The notes: a model not told the origin generated them from the sequence alone. 64,000 nucleotides of DNA from Ruegeria profundi (GCF_001507545.1 NZ_LQBP01000001.1:662259-726258), one strand, 5' to 3'; shown: positions 36,303 through 45,672, counted from the stretch's first letter. Translations and numbers: made by a program.

Positions 36303-37127
36303 TCAAGCCAACCCAAGTATCGACCGGGCTTGTGCAGGTGTCGCGACCGGGCGTTCGTACTGCGCGCAGATGTTTGCAGTGCATTCGACCAGAGCGGCAT
36401 TTGACGGGGCCAGAGTATTTCTATCCATTCGAACGTTGTCTTCCAAACCTGTTCTGGCGTGCCCGCCCGAAGAGATCGCCCAATCGTTCAAAACGATCTG
36501 GTTTGGACCTATCCCGGCCGCGCACCACGGTGCTCCGGGGAACAACCTGTTCACCGTTTTGACGTAAAAATCGAACACGTCCCGATCAGCTGGCATCGCG
36601 TTTTTGACACCCATCACGAACTGTACGTAAGGCGTATCCTTTATCTTTCCCTTCTTGTGCATCTCGGCAGCCATCAGGATATGGCTCAGGTCAAAGGCTT
36701 CTATCTCTGGCTTGACATCATACTCAATCATCTCAGCCGCGAGCCAATCAACAAGGTCAGGCGGGTTTTCATAAACGCGCGTTGGGAAATTGTTCGAACC
36801 AACTGATAACGAGGCCATATCCGGCCGCAACGGCAGCATGCCACCACGTGTCTTGCCCGCGCCGGAACGCCCGCCTGTGGAAAACTGGATGATCATACCG
36901 GGGCAGTGCTTCTCCAGCCCTTCTTTCAGTCGGGCAAATTTCTCGGGATCGCTCGAGGGCGTTTCATCGTCGTTGCGCACATGGGCGTGACAGATCGCGG
37001 CCCCTGCCTCGAACGCTTCCTGCGTGCTTTCGATTTGTTCTTCCACAGTTGTGGGAACGGCTGGATTATCGGCCTTGGTGGGCACAGACCCCGTAATTGC
37101 CACACATATGATACACGGTTCCGCCAT
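36303..37127 (-). CDS. Beta-keto acid cleavage enzyme (BKACE, DUF849)
   Basis: 274 residues from ATG 37127, one base after the dioxygenase stop. BKACE enzymes use zinc to split a beta-keto acid with acetyl-CoA, giving acetoacetate and a new CoA ester. Zinc ligands fit His47 and His49 in ICHAHVRNDDETPSSD, with the conserved GLEDN near 227-231, and STGGRSGAG forms the acetyl-CoA region. The longer open frame upstream lies inside the dioxygenase gene and is not family-like. The neighbours make 3-oxoadipate via maleylacetate, so the likely reaction is 3-oxoadipate + acetyl-CoA to succinyl-CoA + acetoacetate. The substrate is inferred from context only. Confidence 0.85.
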   Translation of the reverse strand: MAEPCIICVAITGSVPTKADNPAVPTTVEEQIESTQEAFEAGAAICHAHVRNDDETPSSDPEKFARLKEGLEKHCPGMIIQFSTGGRSGAGKTRGGMLPLRPDMASLSVGSNNFPTRVYENPPDLVDWLAAEMIEYDVKPEIEAFDLSHILMAAEMHKKGKIKDTPYVQFVMGVKNAMPADRDVFDFYVKTVNRLFPGAPWCAAGIGPNQIVLNDWAISSGGHARTGLEDNVRMDRNTLAPSNAALVECTANICAQYERPVATPAQARSILGLA

Positions 37128-37128
37128 T

Positions 37129-38013
37129 TTACGCCTCTTTTGGTGCGAGTACAAAGTCGAACTCAACATCCCAATATGGCCCGTCAAAGCCAACCTCTTT
37201 TGACCGCGCCGGGTCATCGACGCGCTTGAATTCAGCGATGAGACTTTCTTTGACCCCAAAAACCGCGTCCGAATTTATATATTCGTCGTCAGGATCAAAG
37301 ATATGGGTCGTCAGATCATCAAACCCTTCTTTCGAGACGATATAGTGCAGATGCGCGGGCCGGTAGGTGTGCCGCCCAAGGCGATGCAACAGGTCGGCAA
37401 CCGGGCCGTCATCAGGGATCGAGTAGTTCTTGGGCCGAACAGCGCGGAACCAATAGGTTCCGTCAGCCCCCGTGGTAAAGACACCGCGCAGGTTGAAATC
37501 TGGCTGGATACCCTTTTGCTGGACGTCGTAGAAACCGTCATCATTGGCCTGCCAGACATCAATCTTGACGCCTTCCAGCGGATTGCCGTCCACATCGGTA
37601 ACGCGCCCGCGAACGACCATGTCCTCGCCCTTCTGGTCAAGGCAGATATTGTGCCCCATCTCGTATTCCGGCGCGCCGCCCACATGGAAGGGGCCGAGCA
37701 CGGTGTTCTCTGAGGCTCCGGTCGGACGGCGCGAGTTTACGGCGTCCACCAACATCGACACACCCAGCACGTCAGAAAGCAGAATGTATTCCTGCCGCCA
37801 GTCATCGCACATGTGCCCCACCTTGGTCAGGAACATGATCGCCTCGAACCACTCCTCCTGTGTGGGTTCAATTTCTTTTACGGCTTCATGGAGCTTGCGG
37901 ATAACAACCTCCATCACCTGTTTAAGCCGTTCGCTTTCCGCATTCTTGTTGCGCGCAGAAACAACCTCGGCCGAGTTTTCCTCGGTAAAGTATCCCAACT
38001 CATGCGTTTCCAT
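37129..38013 (-). CDS. Intradiol ring-cleavage dioxygenase, probable hydroxyquinol 1,2-dioxygenase
   Basis: 294 residues from ATG 38013, with GGAGG five bases before it; an in-frame TTG at 38025 is less likely. Non-heme Fe(III) enzyme cleaving a 1,2-dihydroxylated ring between the hydroxyls. Iron ligands are Tyr162 (DDGFYDVQ), Tyr197 (RPKNYSIPDDGP), His221 and His223 (YRPAHLHYIV). The N-terminal helical dimer domain (1-105) and the NTVLGPFHVGGAP linker are those of catechol/hydroxyquinol-type enzymes rather than protocatechuate dioxygenase. A maleylacetate reductase in the same operon points to hydroxyquinol as substrate. Confidence 0.88.
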   Translation of the reverse strand: METHELGYFTEENSAEVVSARNKNAESERLKQVMEVVIRKLHEAVKEIEPTQEEWFEAIMFLTKVGHMCDDWRQEYILLSDVLGVSMLVDAVNSRRPTGASENTVLGPFHVGGAPEYEMGHNICLDQKGEDMVVRGRVTDVDGNPLEGVKIDVWQANDDGFYDVQQKGIQPDFNLRGVFTTGADGTYWFRAVRPKNYSIPDDGPVADLLHRLGRHTYRPAHLHYIVSKEGFDDLTTHIFDPDDEYINSDAVFGVKESLIAEFKRVDDPARSKEVGFDGPYWDVEFDFVLAPKEA

Positions 38014-38052
38014 AGTAACCTCCAAACCTGTGTAAGCTTGATCCGACTTCGC

Positions 38053-39810
38053 TCAGCGCGAAAGGATTGCGCTCAGCGCACGTCTTAATTCGGCTTCGGC
38101 ATCGGCGGGCAATTCTGCGGAGCGCCACGCGACGTGTTGATCGGGACGAACCAGCAAACAGCCGGTATCTGAGATTTCGGATGCTCTTGCCCAATCCCCT
38201 GTATGGTCAACATAGGTTTGGCGCGGCCCGATGACATGGCACCGAATGGGCATCCCGAACTCAGCGGACACGGCCAGGGCTGCTGTCACCCACGCTTCGC
38301 CGCCTATGCCGGTGAAAACTGTGAACTCTCCGCGACCGCACAGATCCAGCGTTGAATGCTTGTTGCCCGTGTCGTGATCAAAAACCCAGACATGCGGAAT
38401 GCGCGCACCCGGCCATGTTGTCGGCTGATAATGCAGCTCGGCGTCTTTTTCGAAGCCGGGATCAGGTTGGCCGTCTTTTTCAACCGCGCATGAGTCGTAG
38501 CGTTGGTTCATTTCGACGCCATGCGCATCAAACTCATACTTCTTGAACGCAATGGCCTCGCGGATCGCCTGCCGTTGGGCCTGTGCGTCAGGTGTCGAGC
38601 CCGTGCGTGCCTCAAGGTTGCTTTGCATAACCTCCGGATCAACTCCTTCGGCCATTCCAAGCGCTTCAAAAATGGGTCCGAATTCGCCAATAGACTGGTT
38701 GGCCCGCGTGACAATCTGCTTGGCAACCGGCGCGCGTTCTTCGCTGTAGCTGTCCAGCAACTTTGCCCCGGCATGCCCTTTCAGAACGGCAGCCAGTTTC
38801 CACGCGAGGTTAAAGCTGTCCTGGATCGACGTGTTCGAACCCAACCCGTTCGAGGGCGGGTGACGATGCGCCGCGTCGCCCATGATGAACACACGATCTT
38901 TCTGCATATGCGTGGCGTACATGTTGTTGACGGTCCAGGTGTTGGCGCTGATCAGCTCGATCTCAAGCTCGGGGTCACCAACAAGCTGGCGTGCAACCTG
39001 CGTTGCCATGGCCTCATCGACCTCGGGCGCTGGTTGATTGATGTCATAGCCCCAGACAATCAGCCACTCGTTCCACGGCCTGACCATCCGCACCAAACCC
39101 ATGCCGATGCCGCCCACATTCGCGCCGGGTTGCATCACCCAGTAAAGCACCGAGGGGCGATGCGCCACGTATTTGCTGAGGTCAGCGCGGAACAGAATGT
39201 TCATCGACCCGCCGACCCCCATCTGCCCCTCAAAGGGCAGACCCGCGTGTTCGGCGACCAGCGAGTTACCACCATCGGCGCCCACTAGGTATTTCGACCG
39301 CACCGTTAGGGTCTCGCCCGACAGGCGATCAAGACACGTGGTCGTGACACCGTCTTCATCCTGTTCGTGGCTCAGGTACTCGGTACTCATCCGTGCCTGC
39401 GTGCCACGGCGACAGGCAGTGCCAAACAAGATAGGTTCCATGAAGGTTTGCGGCAGGTCATTCATCATGGTCGGGCTGGACAACAGATGTTCAGCCTTCG
39501 AAAGCGGATGATTGCCCCAGCTTTTCATGCGCCCGATTTCTTCACCGGCCAGGCTTTCGCAGAACACGTTTTCGCCCATCAAATCCTGATGCGCGGCATG
39601 CATATAGGCTTCGGCCTCGACCTCGTGCCCGAGATCCCGCAAAACCTCCATCGTGCGTTGGTTGGTTATGTGCGCCCGCGGTGTGTTGGCCAGCCAGCGA
39701 TAGCGGTTGATGACCATATTCTCGATGCCATAGCTTGCCAGCAAAGCCGCCGTGGCTGATCCCGCCGGGCCAGTGCCAATGATCAAGACATCTGTTGTGA
39801 TGGTGGCCAT
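38053..39810 (-). CDS. FAD-dependent aromatic monooxygenase, TfdB/phenol hydroxylase-like
   Basis: 585-residue class A flavoprotein hydroxylase using NAD(P)H and oxygen. FAD-binding GTGPAGSATA lies near residue 12, and the second FAD motif is FIMGDAAHRHPPSNGLG. A C-terminal thioredoxin-like domain (from about 420: PGARIPHVWVFDHDTG) is typical of phenol hydroxylases. The overall form resembles 2,4-dichlorophenol 6-monooxygenase and resorcinol hydroxylase. In this operon it most likely makes hydroxyquinol from a dihydroxylated or substituted phenol. The dioxygenase gene follows 39 bases downstream. GGAAG precedes the ATG. Confidence 0.88.
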   Translation of the reverse strand: MATITTDVLIIGTGPAGSATAALLASYGIENMVINRYRWLANTPRAHITNQRTMEVLRDLGHEVEAEAYMHAAHQDLMGENVFCESLAGEEIGRMKSWGNHPLSKAEHLLSSPTMMNDLPQTFMEPILFGTACRRGTQARMSTEYLSHEQDEDGVTTTCLDRLSGETLTVRSKYLVGADGGNSLVAEHAGLPFEGQMGVGGSMNILFRADLSKYVAHRPSVLYWVMQPGANVGGIGMGLVRMVRPWNEWLIVWGYDINQPAPEVDEAMATQVARQLVGDPELEIELISANTWTVNNMYATHMQKDRVFIMGDAAHRHPPSNGLGSNTSIQDSFNLAWKLAAVLKGHAGAKLLDSYSEERAPVAKQIVTRANQSIGEFGPIFEALGMAEGVDPEVMQSNLEARTGSTPDAQAQRQAIREAIAFKKYEFDAHGVEMNQRYDSCAVEKDGQPDPGFEKDAELHYQPTTWPGARIPHVWVFDHDTGNKHSTLDLCGRGEFTVFTGIGGEAWVTAALAVSAEFGMPIRCHVIGPRQTYVDHTGDWARASEISDTGCLLVRPDQHVAWRSAELPADAEAELRRALSAILSR

Positions 39811-39823
39811 GTTGCGCTTCCTT

Positions 39824-40909
39824 CTATTTGTCAGTTTTTGGTGTGTTGGCGCCGTCTTGCGGATTGGTCAGCACAAGGCGACGGCGTACGGGGAACAGTT
39901 GCAGCCCGGTTTTTTCAGAGATCAGCCCCCACAGACCGCGCGGAGCAAAGAGCATGACCACGATCCCGATCAGCCCCAGAACCATGAGGTACCAAGAGCC
40001 GTAATCCGCCAGCAGACTTTGCAGGATAAAGAACACGAGGACACCAAGGATCGGACCTTCGATCGTGCCGATCCCCCCGATCACGACGATGAAGATCACG
40101 TAAGCTGTCCAATCGGTGACCGAAAACGCGGCGTCGGGCGAAATGCGGACCTTTTGAACATAGATCAATGCTCCGGTCAGGCCGGTTCCCATTGCTGAGA
40201 CAAGGTAGACCAGCCATTTCATCCGCGCCGCATCAACGCCAACCGATTTGGCGGCTTCGACATTGTCGCGCACAGCAGCCAGCGCCAGACCGCGCTTGGT
40301 TCGCAGCAGCCAATAGATCCCAGCAATCGTGGCAATCACCAACCCAAGGGCCAACCAATATGTCAGGATATCCCGCGCAGCAGCCCCTCGGACATCAAAG
40401 GTGGCCTGTATCCACTCGGTCGCCCACATCTCACGCGTTGCCGTGCGCGGCAGAGAGGTGCCGGTGCCTCCACCCAGCAGCTTCCATTGGGCGACCAGCA
40501 GGCGCATCACCTCGGCGATCACCCATGTGCCGATGGCAAAGTACGCACCTTGCAGGCGGAAGGCGAAGAACGCCGTGGGAATGGCGACAATCAAGGCCGC
40601 AACTCCGCCCAGAAGGATCGCGGGAACCGGGTCCATGCCCCAAAGGATCACGCCACCGAACATGGCGTAAGCCCCCATGCCCACAAAGGCCTGCTGACCC
40701 ACGGAAACAAGACCACCATAGCCCGCAAGCAGGTTCCAGAACTGCGCCAGCACCAGCATCGTGAAGATGAAAAACAGGTCTTGGATCAGACCCCTGCCGG
40801 CAAAGGCGGGCAGCAGGATGAACACTGCGATCAAGACGACGCAGACTGCCCCGGCACTGTATGAGGCGCGCGTTTGCGTCCTGACGCGATACATCGGGAT
40901 ATCAGCCAT
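39824..40909 (-). CDS. LIV-type ABC transporter permease (LivM family)
   Basis: 361 residues from ATG 40909, whose first base is shared with the livH-like stop (TGATG). The earlier open frame, 51 codons, lies inside livH. About nine or ten hydrophobic helices are present. The permease signature region is AVRDNVEAAKSVGVDAARMK, which contacts the ATPases. It forms the inner-membrane channel with the LivH-like protein. Its substrate should be the aromatic compound degraded by the same operon rather than branched-chain amino acids (inference). Confidence 0.92.
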   Translation of the reverse strand: MADIPMYRVRTQTRASYSAGAVCVVLIAVFILLPAFAGRGLIQDLFFIFTMLVLAQFWNLLAGYGGLVSVGQQAFVGMGAYAMFGGVILWGMDPVPAILLGGVAALIVAIPTAFFAFRLQGAYFAIGTWVIAEVMRLLVAQWKLLGGGTGTSLPRTATREMWATEWIQATFDVRGAAARDILTYWLALGLVIATIAGIYWLLRTKRGLALAAVRDNVEAAKSVGVDAARMKWLVYLVSAMGTGLTGALIYVQKVRISPDAAFSVTDWTAYVIFIVVIGGIGTIEGPILGVLVFFILQSLLADYGSWYLMVLGLIGIVVMLFAPRGLWGLISEKTGLQLFPVRRRLVLTNPQDGANTPKTDK

Positions 40910-41772
40910 CAGTCCACCGCCCTTGGAAACAGGCCTCTGGGTTTGATCAGAAGCACGATAAGAAAGGCCAGATGACCAGCCAGGATTTGCCATTCTGGAT
41001 TGATCGCGGCACCAAGCGTTTGCGCGACGCCGATGATGACACCGCCCACAAGCGTACCCCACAGGCTGCCCAGCCCACCGATAATCACCGCTTCGAACGC
41101 ATAGATCAGACGTGCAGGGCCGATATTGGGGTCGAAGTTCGCCCTCATTCCCAGATAGAGGGCCGCCAGCGTCACCACCAGCATCGCAATCGCGGTTGCG
41201 GTTGCAAATATGCGTTCCGGGCGGATTCCCATCAGACCGGCGGTAACGGCATCATCCGATGTGGCACGGAAGGCTCGGCCCAGTTCGGTGCGATAGAAAA
41301 GCTGGTTGAGGCCAACGATCACAAGAATTGCCGACGCAAAGGTTAGCAGCGGCAGCACACCCAGGTTCAAACCGCCTAGCTGAACCGAGGCCGTTGCGAT
41401 CTCACCAGTTGGCAGCCGTTGGCTATCTGCCGAAAACCCTTCCAGCAAAGCGTTTTGCAAGACGACCGACAAGCCGAAGGTGACCAGCAAGGGTGGCAGG
41501 ATGTCAGGCCCAAGCACCCGGTTCAGAACATGCCGCTGCAAGGCCCAGCCGACGCCAAACATGATCGGTGCGGCGATGATTGCTGCCAGAAATGGGGAAA
41601 GTCCCAGCAGCGACACAAGCAGGAGGATCAGGTAAGCGGCGAAGATGATCAGGTCGCCGTGGGCAAGGTTGACCAGTCTCATGATCCCGAACACCAGGCT
41701 CAGCCCGGCGGCGAAAAGCGCATAAAGCCCCCCCAGCAGCACACCCTGAATGATGGTGTCGATCCAGATCAT
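40909..41772 (-). CDS. LIV-type ABC transporter permease (LivH family)
   Basis: 287 residues with about eight hydrophobic helices. The family signature GLSLVFGIMRLVNLAHGDLI is at the N-terminus and FRATSDDAVTAGLMGIRPER is the coupling-helix region. GGAGGAG precedes the ATG, which overlaps the upstream LivF-like stop by four bases. It pairs with the LivM-like permease. Confidence 0.93.
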   Translation of the reverse strand: MIWIDTIIQGVLLGGLYALFAAGLSLVFGIMRLVNLAHGDLIIFAAYLILLLVSLLGLSPFLAAIIAAPIMFGVGWALQRHVLNRVLGPDILPPLLVTFGLSVVLQNALLEGFSADSQRLPTGEIATASVQLGGLNLGVLPLLTFASAILVIVGLNQLFYRTELGRAFRATSDDAVTAGLMGIRPERIFATATAIAMLVVTLAALYLGMRANFDPNIGPARLIYAFEAVIIGGLGSLWGTLVGGVIIGVAQTLGAAINPEWQILAGHLAFLIVLLIKPRGLFPRAVD

Positions 41773-42479
41773 ATGGTGGCTCCTCCGAAATAGGCATCAT
41801 GGATGGCCTCGCGGCTGAGCGTGTCCGCTGCCCCCTCAAGGGTGACACGGCCTTCCATCATACAGTAGACGCGGTCCGAGACCTTCATCGCTTGCCCGAT
41901 ATCCTGTTCGACCACGATCAGGCTGGCCCCTGCGTCCTGAATGCGGGGGACGGCAGCGTAAATGTCCTTGATAACCACGGGGGCCAGTCCAAGGCTGATT
42001 TCGTCACAAAGCAGAACGCGCGGATTGCTCATCAACGCCCTGCCAATCGCAACCATCTGCTGCTGACCGCCCGAAAGTGCGGTTCCCGGATGGTTTCGGC
42101 GCTCTTGCAGAATGGGGAACAGATCATAGACCGTTTCAAGCGACCAATGTCCCGCGACTTTCCGGCCATAGGTTCCAATAAGCAGGTTTTCTTCGACACT
42201 CAGCGAAGGAAACAGCCGGCGGCCTTCGGGTACCATTGCAACACCGCGCGCCATGATCTCATCCGCAGTCAGGTGGCCAATGGGCTGACCGTCAAACTGC
42301 ACCTGATCTGTTTCATTGATCAAAACGCCTGAGATGGATCGCATCAGGGTCGATTTTCCCGCGCCATTCGCGCCGATGATTGCAACGGCCTCGCCCTCTT
42401 CCAGACGGATATCCACGCCGAACAAGGCCTGAAAATCCCCGTAAGAAGCCGTCAGCGCATGGGTTTCCAGCAAACTCAT
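41769..42479 (-). CDS. LIV-type ABC transporter ATPase (LivF family)
   Basis: 236-residue ATPase. Walker A is GANGAGKSTLM, the signature is LSGGQQQMVAIGRAL, and Walker B is RVLLCDEISLGLAP. The short C-terminus is that of LivF. One base overlaps the LivG-like stop upstream. It powers import through the LivHM-like channel. Confidence 0.93.
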   Translation of the reverse strand: MSLLETHALTASYGDFQALFGVDIRLEEGEAVAIIGANGAGKSTLMRSISGVLINETDQVQFDGQPIGHLTADEIMARGVAMVPEGRRLFPSLSVEENLLIGTYGRKVAGHWSLETVYDLFPILQERRNHPGTALSGGQQQMVAIGRALMSNPRVLLCDEISLGLAPVVIKDIYAAVPRIQDAGASLIVVEQDIGQAMKVSDRVYCMMEGRVTLEGAADTLSREAIHDAYFGGATI

Positions 42480-43198
42480 CAGACTTCGATCCCCAGATAG
42501 ATTTCTTTGACTTCGCGGCTGTTCATGATCTCGTCCGGATCACCCAGGCCAATTACCTTGCCGAAATCCAGAACCAGAAGCCGCTCAACCACGGATGTCA
42601 GCGCATGAAGGACATGCTCGATCCAGATGATCGTCACACCGCTGGCGTGCAGGCCTTTGATCGTATCAATCAGGGCAGTGCATTCGGCATCCGTCAGCCC
42701 ACCGGCGATTTCATCCAAAAGCAGCAGCTTTGGACGTGTCGCCATCGCCCGCGCCAGTTCCAGGCGCTTGCGTTGCAACAGCCGAAGACCACCTGCGGGG
42801 TTATTCGCCACCTCCGACATTTCTGTCTGTTCCAGAATTCGCACGCAGTCTTGTTCGACCTCGTGCTCTGACTTGCCCTGCCCGTGTGTTGCGGCGACAA
42901 GCAGGTTTTCAAAGACGGTCAAGTGATCGAAAGGCTGGGGAATTTGGAAAGAGCGCCCAATTCCAGACAGGCACCGCTGCATCGGCGGAACGCGGGTCAC
43001 GTCAGCCCCATCGAAATGGATCGACCCCGCATCAGACGTCAAATTACCGGTAATCAAATTGAACAGCGTCGATTTGCCAGCGCCATTGGGACCAATGATG
43101 CCAAGCGCCTGCCCCGCCGCGACGTCAAAACTGACGTCGTCTGCAACTGTCAAAGCTCCGAAGCTTTTCGAGACGTTTCTAAGTGAAAGAATTGTCAT
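42479..43198 (-). CDS. LIV-type ABC transporter ATPase (LivG family)
   Basis: 239-residue ATPase with Walker A GPNGAGKSTLFN, the LivG-type GRSFQIPQPFDHLTVFENL segment, and Walker B KLLLLDEIAGGL. The signature region reads GGLRLLQRKRLELARAMA, in which the usual LSGGQ is replaced by a variant, as is common in LivG. It sits 45 bases after the binding-protein gene and a hairpin. Confidence 0.92.
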   Translation of the reverse strand: MTILSLRNVSKSFGALTVADDVSFDVAAGQALGIIGPNGAGKSTLFNLITGNLTSDAGSIHFDGADVTRVPPMQRCLSGIGRSFQIPQPFDHLTVFENLLVAATHGQGKSEHEVEQDCVRILEQTEMSEVANNPAGGLRLLQRKRLELARAMATRPKLLLLDEIAGGLTDAECTALIDTIKGLHASGVTIIWIEHVLHALTSVVERLLVLDFGKVIGLGDPDEIMNSREVKEIYLGIEV

Positions 43199-43210
43199 AC
43201 CGGTAGTCCT

Positions 43211-43227
43211 GCCCCGGAAACCGGGGC
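43211..43227 (-). terminator. Hairpin between binding protein and ATPase genes
   Basis: GCCCCGG-AAA-CCGGGGC is a perfect 7-bp stem after the binding-protein stop. Such hairpins commonly stabilise the abundant binding-protein mRNA and reduce read-through to the permease genes. Confidence 0.55.
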
Positions 43228-43243
43228 TTTGGTTTTGAAATGA

Positions 43244-44518
43244 TCAGGAGATTTCTTCCATGACGCCGGCTGTTGGAATCTCGGGCGCTGAAGAATTGTC
43301 GACGATCACAAGGTCGTAGCTGCCATCGTCAAGCAATCGCCACTGCCCACCGACCAACGGCGTTTTTGCGACGTTCTTCGCGGCAAAGGGTGGCAGTCCC
43401 GCGCCATCAAACGCGATCCGGCCAACGATCGACTCCAACTGCGTTGCAGCGATTGCTTCCGCCACTGCGTCTCCGTCACCGGCGTCATCGACGCGGCCCA
43501 TGACATTGGCTGCCATTTCGAACAGCGCATGCACAAAACCGATGGGTTGGGTCCATTGCCGGTTGGTGGCGGCCATGTAGCCTTGCGCCAATTCCGCCGA
43601 ACTCGACCCCGTCAACGAGGAGGAGAATGGATGCGTCGGAGACCACCATACTTCGGAACTCAGGTTGTTGCCTGCGGTGCCCAATGCCTCGACCGCTTGC
43701 GGAAACAGGATCGCCTTACCGATACTTGCGGCCTTGGGAGTGAACCCTTGCTGTTTGGCCTGGCTCCAGAATGTTGTGAAATCGGGCGGGATCGGAACGC
43801 CGGTTACGATTTCAACATTCGCCTGTCGGAACGCGTTGATCTGGGCCGAGAAATCGTCGGTCAGGTTTTGATAGCGTCCCGGGTCCGTCAGGGTATATCC
43901 CAGCTCGGACAACACAGGCGGGAAGCCAACATTTGGATCACCCCAGGCGTTGCCGTCACCGTCGTTGGGGAACAGGCCGCCAACTTGCTTGTTGGTCTCC
44001 AACTGTCCCCACATAGCAGTGAACACTGAAATCACATCTTCCAGACCCCAGAAGAAGTGGTAGGCATAATAGAAAGGTTCCCAGCTTGACGGATCACCGG
44101 GGTTGCCTTGCTGCCCGATGAACCACGGCTGCCACGGGGCGACGGTTGAGATACAGGGCATCTCTTCGGCCTCGCATGTCGCGGCGACCGGGTTCGTCGT
44201 TTCGGGCGTTGAGGCGACAAGCATCAGGTCAATCTCATCATCCACAATCAATTCACCCGCGACATCCGCGGCCCGGTTCGGGTTTGATTGGCTATCTTTG
44301 ACAATGACTTCGAAATTCGCACCAGCCTCTGACGCGGCAAAGTTGTCCAGAATGAATTTGTCCGCCTCGGAAAACGCAGCCAGCGGCCCGGACTGAGGGC
44401 TGACATATCCGAGTTTGATTTTCGCACCCTGCGCGATTGCAGGTGCAGCTAGAGAGCCTGCCGCAAGGCCAAGGCCGGTTGCAGCGCTTGATTGTAACAG
44501 TTTGCGTCTTGTGATCAT
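43244..44518 (-). CDS. ABC transporter periplasmic substrate-binding protein (LIV type)
   Basis: 424 residues from ATG 44518, preceded by GGGAGGG. The leader ITRRKLLQSSAATGLGLAAG, ending AAPAIAQGA, is a twin-arginine-type signal, so it is exported folded to the periplasm. The mature part is a type I periplasmic binding fold (KIKLGYVSPQSGPLAAFSEA). The length exceeds typical LivJ/LivK (about 370), closer to urea/aromatic-type binding proteins. The ligand is probably the aromatic substrate of the operon. The extra frame left of the ATG is not used. Confidence 0.92.
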   Translation of the reverse strand: MITRRKLLQSSAATGLGLAAGSLAAPAIAQGAKIKLGYVSPQSGPLAAFSEADKFILDNFAASEAGANFEVIVKDSQSNPNRAADVAGELIVDDEIDLMLVASTPETTNPVAATCEAEEMPCISTVAPWQPWFIGQQGNPGDPSSWEPFYYAYHFFWGLEDVISVFTAMWGQLETNKQVGGLFPNDGDGNAWGDPNVGFPPVLSELGYTLTDPGRYQNLTDDFSAQINAFRQANVEIVTGVPIPPDFTTFWSQAKQQGFTPKAASIGKAILFPQAVEALGTAGNNLSSEVWWSPTHPFSSSLTGSSSAELAQGYMAATNRQWTQPIGFVHALFEMAANVMGRVDDAGDGDAVAEAIAATQLESIVGRIAFDGAGLPPFAAKNVAKTPLVGGQWRLLDDGSYDLVIVDNSSAPEIPTAGVMEEIS

Positions 44519-44543
44519 GTGTCCCTCCCTTGACACGGTGAAC

Positions 44544-45605
44544 TCAAATGCCCGGGGCGTTTCCAGCCCAGGCGTTTTGCAGCAGCGCCCGCAACCCATC
44601 AGCGGTTATTGGCCGTGGGTTCCAATACGGGTTCCTGAGTGCAATCTCGGTCGCGCGATCCAGATCGGCTTCGGAAATTCCAAGATCCTTCAAAGCCATT
44701 GGCGCGCCCATTTTCTTGGCAAAATCCCAAAGCGCCTGCCCTGGCTCGCCACCATCCAGTATTTGCGAAACTGGCGTCAGCAGTTCAGGCACACCCACGG
44801 CGTTGTAAGCAATGGCATGCGGCAGAACGATTGCGTGGGTTTCGGCATGCGGCAAGTTGAAAGAGCCGCCCAGCGTGTGACAGAGCTTGTGATGCAGCGC
44901 CATTCCGACCTGACCAAGAACGGTGCCGCAAGCCCACGCCCCACGTTGCGTTTCTTCTCGCGCCTTTAGATCGCCTGGGTTTTCGACAACGTTTGGAAAG
45001 CCTTCGGCAAATGCTTTGAGACCATCAACGGCAAGTTCGGTCGTTTGATCCGTGCGGTCCTTGGCGTACAGCGCTTCGGCTGCGTGGGCCATGGCGTTCA
45101 AGGCGCTGGTCACGGTCATCGCGGGCGGCAGTGTCGCGACAAGTTCGGGATCGTACAGAATGACGCGTGGCAGAACCTTCGCATCTGTCAGGGTTTTCTT
45201 TACCCCACCCTCCGTCTGCCCAAGGATCGGGGTGGCCTCGCTCCCGGCATAGGTTGTTGGGATCGCGATCTGGGGCAACCCGGTACGCAGGGCAATTGCC
45301 TTGCCTAAACCGATGGTCGAACCACCGCCAATTGAGACTAGGCTATCGGCTTGAATTGACAGGGCATGCTCAACCGCTTCTTCGGTCACGTCGACCGGTG
45401 TGTGCATCGTTGCGCGAGTGAAGAGGCCCGACGCACGATCACCAATCGCGGTCGCCAGTTCCATCGCCATATCCACCTGCTGAGGTGTCGAAAGCACGAG
45501 CGCCTTTTCAGACCCCAGCTCTGACAGCTCGGAACAAATGTCGTTACGCAAACCAACACCAAACCGGACCTTCTGACCATTGATGCTGGTGATGCCAAAT
45601 GCCAT
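44544..45605 (-). CDS. Maleylacetate reductase
   Basis: Iron-containing alcohol dehydrogenase superfamily, 353 residues, the usual maleylacetate reductase length. It reduces maleylacetate to 3-oxoadipate with NAD(P)H. Diagnostic segments are VSIGGGSTIGLGKAIALR (cofactor), IAIPTTYAGSEATPILG, MTVTSALNAMAHAAEALYA and HHKLCHTLGGSFNLPHAETH. It is first gene of the nine-gene operon, 25 bases before the binding-protein gene. AGGAAG precedes the ATG. It is divergent from a LysR gene. Confidence 0.92.
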   Translation of the reverse strand: MAFGITSINGQKVRFGVGLRNDICSELSELGSEKALVLSTPQQVDMAMELATAIGDRASGLFTRATMHTPVDVTEEAVEHALSIQADSLVSIGGGSTIGLGKAIALRTGLPQIAIPTTYAGSEATPILGQTEGGVKKTLTDAKVLPRVILYDPELVATLPPAMTVTSALNAMAHAAEALYAKDRTDQTTELAVDGLKAFAEGFPNVVENPGDLKAREETQRGAWACGTVLGQVGMALHHKLCHTLGGSFNLPHAETHAIVLPHAIAYNAVGVPELLTPVSQILDGGEPGQALWDFAKKMGAPMALKDLGISEADLDRATEIALRNPYWNPRPITADGLRALLQNAWAGNAPGI

Positions 45606-45672
45606 TGAAGTTCTTCCTGACCTGCGCGGACTTATCGTGTTAGGGAAATCCTAGCAGGTTGCGAATTCACTC

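Noticed and set aside
36052..36384. Minus-strand frame in the convergent spacer with a helical-looking segment (RDRIAQKQAMIQKVADYL)
   Set aside because: It runs through the operon terminator hairpin and into the oxidoreductase gene; no ribosome-binding site.
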